Positions 1 to 10,000 of a DNA stretch of 12,785 nt are shown here, one piece after another. The notes below the pieces were generated by a model. The model had not been told where the DNA came from and made no database searches. It saw only the letters and a list, made by a program, of their open reading frames with translations. A program made the translations under genes and the position numbers. Each line of letters begins with the position of its first letter. Within the stretch, counting starts at the first letter, position 1. This DNA comes from Thoreauomyces humboldtii (Eukaryota > Chytridiomycota > Chytridiomycetes > Spizellomycetales > Powellomycetaceae): positions 1 to 12,785 of the forward strand of contig JADGJA010000669.1 in the NCBI GenBank assembly GCA_027596035.1, given 5' to 3'.

Positions 1-307
1 GGGGGCGGGTGTTCGTTTCCTTCATCATGTTCCTCCCGGGGAGTAGGTCCCAGCGCGAATTGGATGACCACCAATCGGAAAATCGGTGTTTCGAGGGTGG
101 AAGGCGTGGAAAAGAGCCCACGCGCGCGAGACCAAAGTATGAAGGATCGAGGTGCCCAGGTTCTGAAGGGAGAGAGGTAAATGCACATGGGAAAACTTTC
201 GCCTTTTCTCGGATTTTCGTTTGCTCGCTCGCGTTGGTCGGGGAGAGAGGTCGTTGAGACGGACCACACACAAAGTTCCCTCCTCCCCTTCCAGACAACG
301 ACGAGGG
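1..307. other. 3' flank of the nucleotidyltransferase gene; no gene seen
   Basis: This stretch lies downstream of the minus-strand stop codon at 310-308 and should hold that gene's 3' untranslated region. I see no AATAAA signal on the minus strand, no RNA gene and no convincing coding frame. Short open frames on both strands look like by-products of GC-rich sequence. Confidence 0.5.
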
Positions 308-3300
308 CTATCGCACAGCATCAGCGTTGCGGGAAGCCTCCTGCAGGTTCTGTCCGCCGCTCGCGTGACGACGATGCGGAGGTGCCGCGCTCGACGAGGC
401 ACCTCCTCTTCGCTGGTCCTGGGCCGGTGGTGATGGGGTACCAGTTCGATTGTGATGTTTCGACTGATGTTGCTGCTGCTGCATGTGCTTGGATGCAGGT
501 GTGCGACTCGATGCACCGACTCCGGGGGCCGTTCGCAGCTCCTTCGCCGAGATCGCGGGGGAAGGTGATGACGGAGTCGGTGGAACATCGGTCGACGACG
601 CAGCGTTGCCGATGGATGCGTTGTTGCGAGCGCTGTCGACGCGTTCCGGACTTCGTGCGCTCCTCACATCCTGCCATACGTTGCGAGGCGAGTTTGATAC
701 CGAGAGGGATCGTGGACGGGACAACTGGACCGTCGGTTTCGGTCCCTGCGTGTTCTTGCCTGCCGATGCGGTGGCGAGAGGTCGTCCTCGCGGGTTCGAA
801 AAGTAGGCCGGGTCGTACTCGGGACGAGGTGTAGAGGGCTCGGAGGAACCACCTCCATGGGCTTTGGTGGGAGATCCGTTCCGCGAGGTGGCGCCACTAC
901 GGGAACAGGTCGGTGTTGTCGGCGCAACTCCTTCCGCGACGGTAGCGGTCGAGTTGGCGCCTCTATGCCCGCTTCGGTGGTGCGAGTGATTGGCCCACAA
1001 AAGTGTTCCCTTGCTGCCGCGGCGTTTGGGATTCGACGACGTCTCGGCCGCAACTGCTATGGCCGCAGACGGTGAGTCGGTCGCCGTAGGAAGCACAGCT
1101 TCCGCCGGTGATGCTAAAGATACCGATGTCACCTGCTCGGCCAACACTTTACTCGGCGAGTCCTGGTGATCAGATGACTGAAACTTCACGGGAAGATCGG
1201 CTTTTTTTACGTCTGGACCGATGTTTGACCAGACTCCGTTGGACGGCCGCTCCGCTTGGGATGGACGTGAATGCTGCGTCCGACTACCGTTGCCATTAGT
1301 CGACTGATTTCGCGGTGCATGCTGCTTCTCCTTGCCGCCGCTGTTGCTGTGATGTTCGTCACTCAAGTAACCCCGGTTCTTGCGGAGGTCCTTAGCAACG
1401 CCACCGGAAACAGTTTCTCCATTGTGAGTAACCGTAGTCTGTTGAGTCTTCGCAACGATAGCCCGGTGGACGACGTCTGGCGCAGTCTTCCGCCGAGAGC
1501 GGACCGAGGACGCAGGAAGTCTAGGAATGTCATCCGTCACGACCACCGGAGCGACGGGTTTCTTGATCTCCGACGCCGCGTTTAGTAGCACTGGCTCCAC
1601 AATCGTAAGAGAAGGGGTTGGCGTCGGCGTGCTGGGTTCAGGACTGCGAGCCTCAGCTCTCGAGCTTGATCGTTCCGAGCCCGCGTCCGAGCGGGAACAG
1701 GAGAGTGTCCGGAGATGATGTTGACTGTCGATCTCGGCGACGCTGGTCTCGATCACCGATTCTCCTTCGGCCTGCTTTTCGATGACGACGGTAATGGGCT
1801 TCCACGATGCCTCCTGCTTGCTTTCTTGCGGAGGCTGCAAGTCGGTGACGTGCGTCGGTGCGGGTAAAGATGGGCTAGGTGAAGCAGGGACAGGCCCGAC
1901 GTCTCCAGGTATTGCAGCCAGTTTCGATGGGGCAGGCGTGTTACCGTCGATGCTGTTGGGGCCGTGCGCCTTGGATCGAGTGTGACTGGCGCCAGACTGT
2001 GCGGAATTGCTCCACAGTGGCAGAACATTGCGCTTGCCGAGGTCGCCGGCCCTTCGAACTAGGCTGCTGGTGGGCGCGTAATGGCGCTTTGAGTGAGTTT
2101 CGAGATGTCGGCTCTCGAGGGACAGTGCGGATATCCTCTGCAGATCTTCCTGACTGAAAGGGCCGGGCGCCTTATGAGGATTGAAACCTGTCGATGAACG
2201 GCGCTCTGGGCCGTCGCCGTTGCCGCTATTGCTTCCGTGACGGGAGCCGTAGCCGTTACTGCCGGTGTTGCCGATGAAGTTGTGATGGCTTCCGTTTCCC
2301 GGGCCATGCTGCGTGCTGGACCTCCTCTCACCGCTCGAACCGTTGGGAACATGCGAGTATGGTGGGTGGTTGGTGTAAAAGTAGTGGGAGTTCGTCTTGG
2401 CATTCTGCTTTCCGTAATTGTGTTGTGGTAGCTGAGAGCGATACGTCTCAAAGTTCTGCCAATTTCCGCCGTTGACCTCTCCACCGTTGGTGCTCCGACC
2501 ATTGTAATGATGCTGGGGTATGCGGTCGATGCGACGAAGATCCTGGGGCTGCATGACGCCGTTGCCGTTGACTAGGCTGCTGCGCATGTCCGGCGGTATG
2601 TACTGTTCGCAGACCTGCTCGTAGTCTTGCCGATCAGTGAGGAGCGAGAGCGCGCGGTCGAACTCTTGACGCAGCCCCGTGACCGACACCGCATCAGCCG
2701 AGTTTGCAAGGTTGCGCTGCGGGTTGAAGGGTTCCTCCACGCACAGGAACCGTCGATGTCGTTCGATATCGACATCCCATCCTTTGCGATCTTTGGTTAT
2801 ATAACGGCCGTGGCGCACCGAGATGACCAGCTGCTCGTAATCGAACTCAACGGCGTAGCGACGAAAGAACCCAAGCAAAAGTTGTCCGACTGATTCCATA
2901 TTGGGCGCTCCAAACCCTCTGAGGGTTTCCAGGTCTTCATAAAACGAGCAATCAATGCCGTCGCAGATAACCGGGTTCACGGAAGCGGGATCGGTAGTTC
3001 GTCTCGCGAAATACATCTCGTGAAGACATGGCAAAACAGGTGGTTGTCGCGTTTGCAAAAAGTTAAGGACCTATTTGCAAGAAAGTGGATTCTTGAATAC
3101 GTGATGTTTCCAAAGCAGCCAATAACCCAAAAAATGAAAAAAATGAAACGAACCATCATGGCCCAGCAGTAGCTGCTCAAAGTCCCTCCTTTCGCAGCTG
3201 CCGATGCAATGATTAAGAGTCTGCACCACTTAGATGAGACACCAAAACGACTTACCATCGTTCAGAGCTCGTTGTCGCGTCCAGTATTTGATGACCATCA

Positions 3301-4890
3301 TGAGATGTCGCACTCGAGGATCGATCGCCACGTACGTCTTGATGAGTTGGGTGTTTCGCAAAGCGATGGTATTATTTACATTGATGTCGCAATTTACATT
3401 GCTTGCAGAAGCGGTTCAAAAACAAATCATTAGCACGAACATTAAGCTGAAGCCCCTGATACATATATAGTTGCCAGGTAACTCACAATTCAGGATCGTA
3501 TAACTTGCATATAGGCACCTTCGCGGCCGTGACTGTCGTAACTTTCGCGATGCCATCTGTAACGCCAGCGTGAGTGAGAGGCATGATCCGCGAAACAGAA
3601 AATTGGATAGAAGGCTTTTACGTTTGATCAGCCCAGCGGCCAGAATGTCCATATTTGACACGCCATTTGCTCTATCCTCCCATGCCGTCGTCAAGCAGAC
3701 ATCCACGTCGCTCGTTTGCGTGCCGAGCCCGTTCACTGTCGACCTGGATGAAAGATGTTAGTTTACGTATCGGGTTTTGGATTCGATCACACAGAAATTA
3801 CCCAAAAACATGCGCGGTGATACTGCGCGTCGGCCATTCTGTATCGATGATGCGCTGCAGCTTACTGACAAACTTTAAACGCATCTGTTGGCTCTCCTTC
3901 GACGGGGTCAAGTTCTGTATGGTTTGATGACTATGAGCAAATATAACTTTGACAATTCTGTAGAAGCGCGAGAGGCGTACCGAGGATAACGCCATCAGCT
4001 GTTGCGTTAAGCGCTGCTCCACTTCGGGATCCACGTCGTGATATCTCCGGTGATGCGGATTCCGAACGTTCCAGTGAAAAGGGTTCATCAGATGCTCGTC
4101 GCCAGGACCCATCTTGAGTGGAAAATTTGAAAATCGTAACGCAAGATGAGTTTCCGCACGGTTTTACGGTTTCAAGGTTGAGATGGTTTCGTTCGCACAG
4201 TACGACCATGACTGCATCTCCTTTTGCATCGCCGCATATCTGGCTTCCAGCCAAGCACGTGCCGCAATCTTTTTCCGTTCTATTGAACGCGCAAACGCAC
4301 TGTTCTGCCTCCGGCTTCGCTTTTCGCGTTTGCTGTCGCCAGGACCGCAATGATACGCGTGCAAAGCCAATGTGAAGGATTTTGATGCGGCGACGTTGTG
4401 GAATTTATAAAATCCCAGTGTACGCAACGTTCCCAGAGTGCGTGTTGCTCACCTGTCCGTCGAGCGGGAGCTCCGCGAAACGTTCCCTCCCGGTAGGTTT
4501 AACCGGGATCGCTGCGTCCACTATTGGCGGCACGGCATGGTCCTCGCTGGGTTTTGAGTGAGAAACCGGTCCATCGTTGTTTGCGTCATCGTGAGCAGGT
4601 GTAGGGCCCGCCGGAGCGTGCATGGAGAACTGCATCGGGAGGTGATGGGCGCCGCTTTCCGGCGAGAGAGAGAGCGGGAGGCGGTGCACGGGGAGCAAGA
4701 CCGGAGCGAGCGCCGTCGATGTGGCGTCAGCAGTAGCAGCAGAGGCAGAATCTTCGATTGACAGAGTGATAGGGTGCTGCCAACAGAAGAATGCAGTTGT
4801 CGTGGTGGTGGTGGCAGACCCCGAGCCCCGACAATTTACAAGGCAGGGACCGATGGCGGTAGACGGCCAGCCACTTTTGACGTTGAACAT
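308..4890 (-). CDS. Cid1/CutA-family terminal RNA nucleotidyltransferase (8 exons)
   Basis: Predicted to add untemplated nucleotides to RNA 3' ends, probably in the cytoplasm. Exons, in transcript order: 4890-4453, 4112-3981, 3914-3802, 3743-3622, 3556-3487, 3401-3256, 3197-3154, 3070-308. These join in phase to 1275 residues. The core shows FGS at 227-229, NGLG at 232-235, SDVDVC at 239-244 with metal-binding D240 and D242, the third catalytic Asp in CDINVNN (D297), ALRNTQLI, then GTLSSYCW. The PAP-associated domain spans about 415-498 and ends in the recognition motif VEEPFNPQRNLA (467-478), with Arg474 where Cid1 has His. Residues from about 516 onward form a low-complexity Ser/Pro/His/Asn/Gly tail. 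Exons 2-8 are well supported. Exon 1 is not: it needs a 340-nt intron, and an ATG in good context (AAG-ATG-G) at 4112 could be the true start. ATG 4890 was chosen because the leader upstream has no ATG. Shorter in-frame alternatives are 4635 and 4623. Confidence 0.87.
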
Positions 4891-5334
4891 TGCACGGCCG
4901 AAGGGAACGAACGAGAGGTGGGTTTGGGAATGGGAAAGGATGAGTACGAGAATCGGCAGAGTCTTGGCGCGAACAGCACCCGACGAGCGGAAGTGGGTGA
5001 CGCAGGAAAGACAAACGTACGTGTGGAGTGATGAAAGACCGGTGGAGAGGAGGCGGGTTCCCAGGGAGGCGGCTGCGACAGACAGGTGGGATAGTAGTAG
5101 TGTAGTACCCAGGCAGCGCGTGAGAGTCCCGTGGCAAAAGGCGGGGGGGCGGCGGCCGTTGGGAGGGCACGGTGGAACCGACAACGGTTGGCTTCTTCCC
5201 CGAAATGTAGCGAGACAGGCGCCCAGAGGATGGAATATATATGCAGTGGGGACGGTAGGGAGCCCAGCGGCAGGCAGCACTAACAGGTGCCAGGGGTTAT
5301 TGAAGTCTCCAAAAAATAGGTAAACGGGATGTCC

Positions 5335-5356
5335 GTGTGCGTGCGTGCGTGCGTGT
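5335..5356. repeat. GTGC tetranucleotide microsatellite
   Basis: About five GTGC-type units occur in a row within the divergent intergenic region. They are followed at 5391-5408 by a CA-rich tract (cacacacaca then cccacacc). Both are alternating purine-pyrimidine sequences. Confidence 0.85.
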
Positions 5357-5390
5357 ACAGCAGGCGAGGTAAACCGGCGGATGACGATCC

Positions 5391-5408
5391 CACACACACA
5401 CCCACACC
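5391..5408. repeat. CA-rich simple repeat
   Basis: Five perfect CA units followed by an imperfect extension (cccacacc). It is partly complementary to the GT-rich tract at 5335-5356, so a stem could form with a loop of about 35 nt. Confidence 0.7.
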
Positions 5409-5447
5409 GGGTACACCGGTACACAATTTTTTGACCGCTCCTCCTTT

Positions 5448-6176
5448 ACATGTACAGTACTTGTCTGCCTTGCAGAGGTCGTGAGAAGAGGTTGGTCATC
5501 ATACATGAAGCGGATCATGTCTCGGAAACGCATTCAAGATGCTCGAGGTATCGTCGCATCCTTGCCAGCCATACTCAAAAACTGTCCAAGGCGCTTTGCC
5601 ATCTTCTGCCAGCCTGCAGTGCATTCTTCGTCCCCTGCCGTTCACATGTCAGATGAGTACGAGGTCCGGCTTCCGACGGGCACCGAGCTTCTCGTCATTG
5701 ACCGGAAGTCGCTACCTGGCAGTAGGTCGACAGTCGTTCGGAGAGCAAACGATATCGTGCTGATGGTGTGCGTACGGGAAGAGAAGAGGCAAGAAAAGAA
5801 AACTGCAACAATAACCCAGTACGTCTTTCATGGAAAGCGCTCATTCGAAAAGCTGGGAGCTTCTCGCCATGTTGGGAGCTTGGGGAAATTTCCGGGACTA
5901 TGCGAGGCTTGCGTGAGAAGCAATAGGGCGAATTCAGCCGGTAGCTTGAAAGCTGCTTTCTGGGAGCAGCAACGCACTCATTTGCTCCTTCGTGGGGCCG
6001 TGCATCGCCCTCTCCTTTGCCGGCCTCCGCGGCCAAAGCATCAACCAGCTTCGGCTGCAATCGGCGGTCCTTGCCCGTTTTCGAACTTCGACAGGCGTCC
6101 GGGGGCGCTGCTGCAAGAGGTTCGACCTATACAAGCCCCTGATGAACGAGGGAAGGAGGGTCTTACCTCTCCAATG
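5448..6176. other. Middle of the divergent intergenic region; no recognised gene
   Basis: No known domain, RNA gene or splice-supported exon was found. A plus-strand frame from ATG 5505 to the stop at 6210-6212 (235 residues) is open, and a minus-strand frame is also open over 5695-6060. Neither has a recognisable motif, and both are rich in Arg, Pro and Ser, as expected of chance frames in GC-rich DNA. Promoter elements for either flanking gene may lie here. Confidence 0.4.
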
Positions 6177-6419
6177 CAGGGAGCAGCTGCTCAGAGAGCT
6201 GGTTCACCTTGACGCGGGGTGCCTGTATACGGAGGTGCCTGAACAGGGGCCTGGGGGCGGCCACCTTTTGCAGCCAAACCCAGCCCACTTCTCCACAGGC
6301 TCAAGGGAAGCCGTAGCCCTTCATTTTTTCGCTTTTCTGCCCTTCCGTCGACGAGATTATCCCCGTGAGGCCCAAAACCCCCTCCAAGCAGCAACCCCCC
6401 CTCACAGCTAGCTCTCCTT

Positions 6420-6460
6420 CGCCGTCGTCGCCGTCGTCGTCGTCGTGGTCGTGGTCGTCA
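6420..6460. repeat. GTC/GTG trinucleotide repeat in the LARP1 leader
   Basis: About thirteen imperfect trinucleotide units (gtc, gcc and gtg variants) occur in tandem. They lie in the ATG-free stretch upstream of the LARP1 start, so they are probably non-coding. Confidence 0.8.
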
Positions 6461-6828
6461 TCTGTGCTTCGCTGCCGTGTCCCGTGTCCTTGTCTCTTGC
6501 CGGCAGTCAGTGTCTGGCACCTAGCGCCTCTCGTCCTTCCTCACGTCGCTTGCGATTCTCCCACGGTCATTCGGCACCCCGTATCCTTCAAAAACCCCTG
6601 CTACCGCCGCCACTCGCTCCCTTGAGGACTTGAGGATCTTCCGAACCCCGTTTCCTTTCCCAGAGCGCTTCGGACTTCTCGTCTTTCACACGGCTCAAGG
6701 GCGTCGATTGCCTTTTCCAAGGAAGAAAAAGCACCCCATCGCTCCCGCTCGGGCCTCTGGAAGCCCTCGACGGTGGTGCCTAGAGCTGACGTGGGAAAGA
6801 ACCAACAGAAAGACAGCTCAAACTTCTG

Positions 6829-6996
6829 GTACGCAGAGATACCGATGCGCACCCTTTGAATTTCCGTCGATGGGAGGCGCTGGCGAAACGCCAGAGGTGG
6901 AGACCCATGTGTCGCCGGAGCAAAGGAGAGGAAGCTCAGAAGATTGGACATTGGCATACGATACGCCGACTGCAAACTCTAGTGATTTCTCTGCAG
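6829..6996 (+). other. Candidate intron in the LARP1 5' leader
   Basis: A donor-like GTACGC at 6829 and a strong acceptor (tttctctgcag ending at 6996) bracket 168 nt holding all three upstream ATGs. Removing it would make ATG 7083 the first start codon of the mRNA. The donor matches the one used in the second coding intron (GTACGA). Without splicing, an in-frame start at 6870 would add 71 residues. Confidence 0.35.
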
Positions 6997-7082
6997 CTTC
7001 GAACCCGCCAGCTTACCTCTACCGCTATTCTCTTTCCTCTGCACAACGGTACCCGTCCATCTGGCATAGATTCTCTGTGACA

Positions 7083-10000
7083 ATGCTATCGTCAGAGACC
7101 ACCACCACTCACGCGTCCGAAGATGTGCCTGCTAAGCAGCAGCCTCAAGCCGGTTTGTCGGCTTCCAAGAAATGGGTCGAGATGGCCCATGCGCCGGCGC
7201 TGGACGCTGACAAGGGTTCGTCCGAGAGTTTGTCTCCGGCAGCCGAGACACCCACGGAAGAAGGTGAGTAAAAGCCTTCGACTTCCTGTGCGAAATTGTA
7301 CTGACTTTTAAGTATTGCTTGCATCAGTGAGCGGTAACGTGGCTGCGGTCGTCAAGCCTGAAGAGACCGCCGCCTCCGAACCGGTCACACCAGACGCTAC
7401 ATCGGAGGCCGCGTCGGTCGTAGAGGAGAAGAAGGTGATTGTGCCGGCTCCCGCTCCGGCAGTCAATATCTGGAAGGTCAGACAACAAGAGCACGCCAAA
7501 CAGGCGGAGCACGTACGGAAACCGCGACCACAGCAACAGCAGCAGCAATCACAACAACCATCGCATCAACAACACCAACAGCAGCAGCAGCCAAAATCCC
7601 AGGAACCCCCTCGCGGCCGCCACGCCGCAAAGGAGAAGGCTCGAAGAGAGCAGGAGGAGCTTGACGCCGCCGAGGGGTTCGTCAAGGTTCAGTCGAAGAA
7701 GACCGTACCGAAGAAGGATCGTCCAAGACCCGTTAAAACTGTAGCTCCCACGGCTGCAGTTCCTGCGAAGGCCTCGTCGAAAGCGGCCGCAACAGCTTCT
7801 TCGTCGGATGTCAAGGCATCAGTGAAGAGCGCAACTGTGGAGAACAAGGCCGAAATTCCTGCGGAGAAGACGGAATCCCGTCCGGCCTCTGCTCAGAGTG
7901 AAGAAAAGGAAAAGGATGCATCCGTCAAGGAAGCTGGAGCTAAACCTAGCGAGCACGTTCGTCCGACTCCTGTGGCCGCAAAGGTACGAGAATGGTCATT
8001 ACGTTCGGTTTATCTTCGGTTTGCTAATACCAGGATTGGCTCGTTCAGATTGTAAAGACTGCCGCTAGAAGCGAGAATTTGCTGGCCAAGAAAGCCGTCG
8101 CAGCCGAGAGCGAGAAGACTGCTCCTTTGCAGACTGCGTCATGGCCGACTCTCGGGAGCGCACCTGCCGCGGATGTCCGTCAGACGGGCAATGCACCGGT
8201 TGTAGCTTCTTCGGGAGCCAGAAAGTCTGGTTGGGCCAAATTGGATGTGCCGATTCACTACCCCCCGCCAGCTACCTTCGCAGCTCGTAATAGCGCGCCG
8301 CGAGCCCCAAAGATGGGCTCGAAGCGTTCGGAGGAGAAGCGCTCGGAAGAAAAGCGCTCGGAGGAGAAGCGTGCGGAAGAGAAGCGTTCGGAAGAAAAAC
8401 GACTAGAGGAAAAGCCTAAGCCTGCGGTTAGCGAGGTGAAGGTGGCTGCCCCGGCCTCCGATGCCGTGAAACCAGCGACCGTTGAACAGGCCCCAGTAAC
8501 CCTGCCCGTTGATACGCAGCCCAAGCCAGTAGCAGCGCCACGGGCGAAGTCAGTTCCTCCTATTGCGAATTCTGCGGTCGCAGTGGCAAACTCACGTCCT
8601 TCGCCGCGTCGACAATCTAACGCCTCGGTCACGTCCGCAACGTCGGCAGTTTCATCGGCGTCCGTTGCAAGCGCTGCAGCTTCCACGTCTGGCGCATCGG
8701 TGGATCGTAATGCGATCGACCAACAACGCAACGCCCGACGTGGCGTTCGTGGCGGACGAGGTGGAAGGCCGACGATGGCCAGGACCGCACCGCGTCCCGT
8801 TTACAACTACAGCAACCAGCCGAGCTACCCTCAGAGCGCTCCGGTATATGGATATCAGGAACCGGAGGCCGTGGACTTGGACACTGTGAGATGGTGGATT
8901 CGTGCGCAGCTGTAAGTCACGATCTGTCATTGAGTTTTGGCGGGCCAACGGATAGTTAAACGTATTTCTGTGTAGTGAGTACTACTTCTCGGTGGAGAAC
9001 CTTTGCCATGACATCTACTTCCGCCGCCACATGAACCCTACTAACGGCGGTGTTCCTATCCACCTCGTTGCTGGTTTCACTCGCATGCGGTCTTTGATCG
9101 CTCTGGCCAAAGCTCAGGCATCTCTCCTCAACCCGCAGGTTGACGTTGAGACCATGATGTGGACCAACGAATTTGTCCGCGCAGCATGCCTAGGAAGCGA
9201 AGTCGTCGAAATTGTCGTCGATGCCGCTAGCGAGCATTACGTTCGCCGCAAGGAGAACTGGGAGTTCTGGTTGCTGCCTACCGAGTCAACTGCATCTGCT
9301 GCCAGTCAACCTCGCGCCGCAGAGACATCCGTATCCGCTCCTTCCGCAAGCGAAGCACCAGCCGCAGCGATGAGCACCACATCGGAGGCCGCTCCGGTAG
9401 AGGGCGAGGCTTTGCCTACTCAAGTCACGAAGATTCCAACGCCACCCACGTCGCCGGAAGGCACCGCTACCGTTGAGGAGCAAAGCACCCCTGAACCAGG
9501 CCACCCAAACGGATTTAGCCCAGCCGCGCGAGCTGGGCGATCCATGAGGGCCGAGGACGACGACGAAGGCGTCTGGGAGAAGGCCGCTGGCAGGAGGAGA
9601 ACCTCTAAGGTGCGCGGGAGTTACACGGCTCCCACGCCGTTAATGTCGCGAGGCGGAAGCTTCAAGGATGTGGATGAGGAGGTCACTCATCCCAGCGACA
9701 GCGACGAGTGGACAGGCGTCCAGATGTCGGGTCGTAGGCGCTTCAGCGACGCTGGTCTCTTCGAGACTGCTCAAGGGATAAGTGAATCGGAGTCAGAGAG
9801 CGAAGACTCGGACAGCGACGACGAGGATCCAGACATCGTAGTCGTGGCTCGTCACATTCCGATCAGCAAGGCCTCTGGCATCGTGTTGGACGGAGAGGAA
9901 GAGGAGTGGCACGACATCGGTGACGATGACGTGGACGGCCTGTTGATCGTCACTCAGCGCAAGACCACGGGTTCTGAGGATGAGTTCGAGACTGTTCTCG

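Larger units (their letters stand above)
4891..5447 (-). promoter_or_regulatory. Probable 5' leader and promoter of the nucleotidyltransferase gene
   Basis: Reading the minus strand, there is no ATG from 5447 down to 4891, while the plus strand has several in the same interval. Such one-sided loss of ATG is expected of a 5' leader scanned by ribosomes. A TATA-like stretch (atatatat, 5235-5242) lies inside it and could place transcription start near 5205. The transcription start is an inference. Confidence 0.4.
6177..7082 (+). promoter_or_regulatory. Probable 5' leader and promoter of the LARP1 gene
   Basis: The plus strand has no ATG from about 6177 to 6844 (roughly 668 nt), whereas the minus strand has several there. 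The stretch is pyrimidine-rich in parts. Three ATGs in poor context follow at 6845, 6870 and 6907, all lying within a candidate leader intron (6829-6996). The next ATG is 7083. Transcription start and splicing are inferred. Confidence 0.4.

Noticed and set aside
181..834. Plus-strand open frame of 217 residues
   Set aside because: It is antisense to the nucleotidyltransferase tail exon and has no motif; GC-rich coding DNA often leaves such frames open.
4721..5323. Plus-strand open frame of 200 residues
   Set aside because: It overlaps the first exon and leader of the minus-strand gene, shows no domain and is rich in Arg and Gly as expected of a chance frame.
4453..5424. Extension of the nucleotidyltransferase first exon to 5424
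   Set aside because: The frame is open, but no ATG exists upstream of 4890 in it, and the stretch holds a TATA-like element and simple repeats.
6630..7082. N-terminal extension of LARP1 by the upstream in-frame open sequence
   Set aside because: The upstream frame begins with TTG, its only ATG (6870) is in poor context, and the sequence holds a likely leader intron. ATG 7083 has the better context. It remains possible if the intron is retained.
8258..8731. Minus-strand open frame of 157 residues opposite LARP1
   Set aside because: It is a mirror of the biased, repeat-bearing exon 3 of LARP1, and carries no independent motif.
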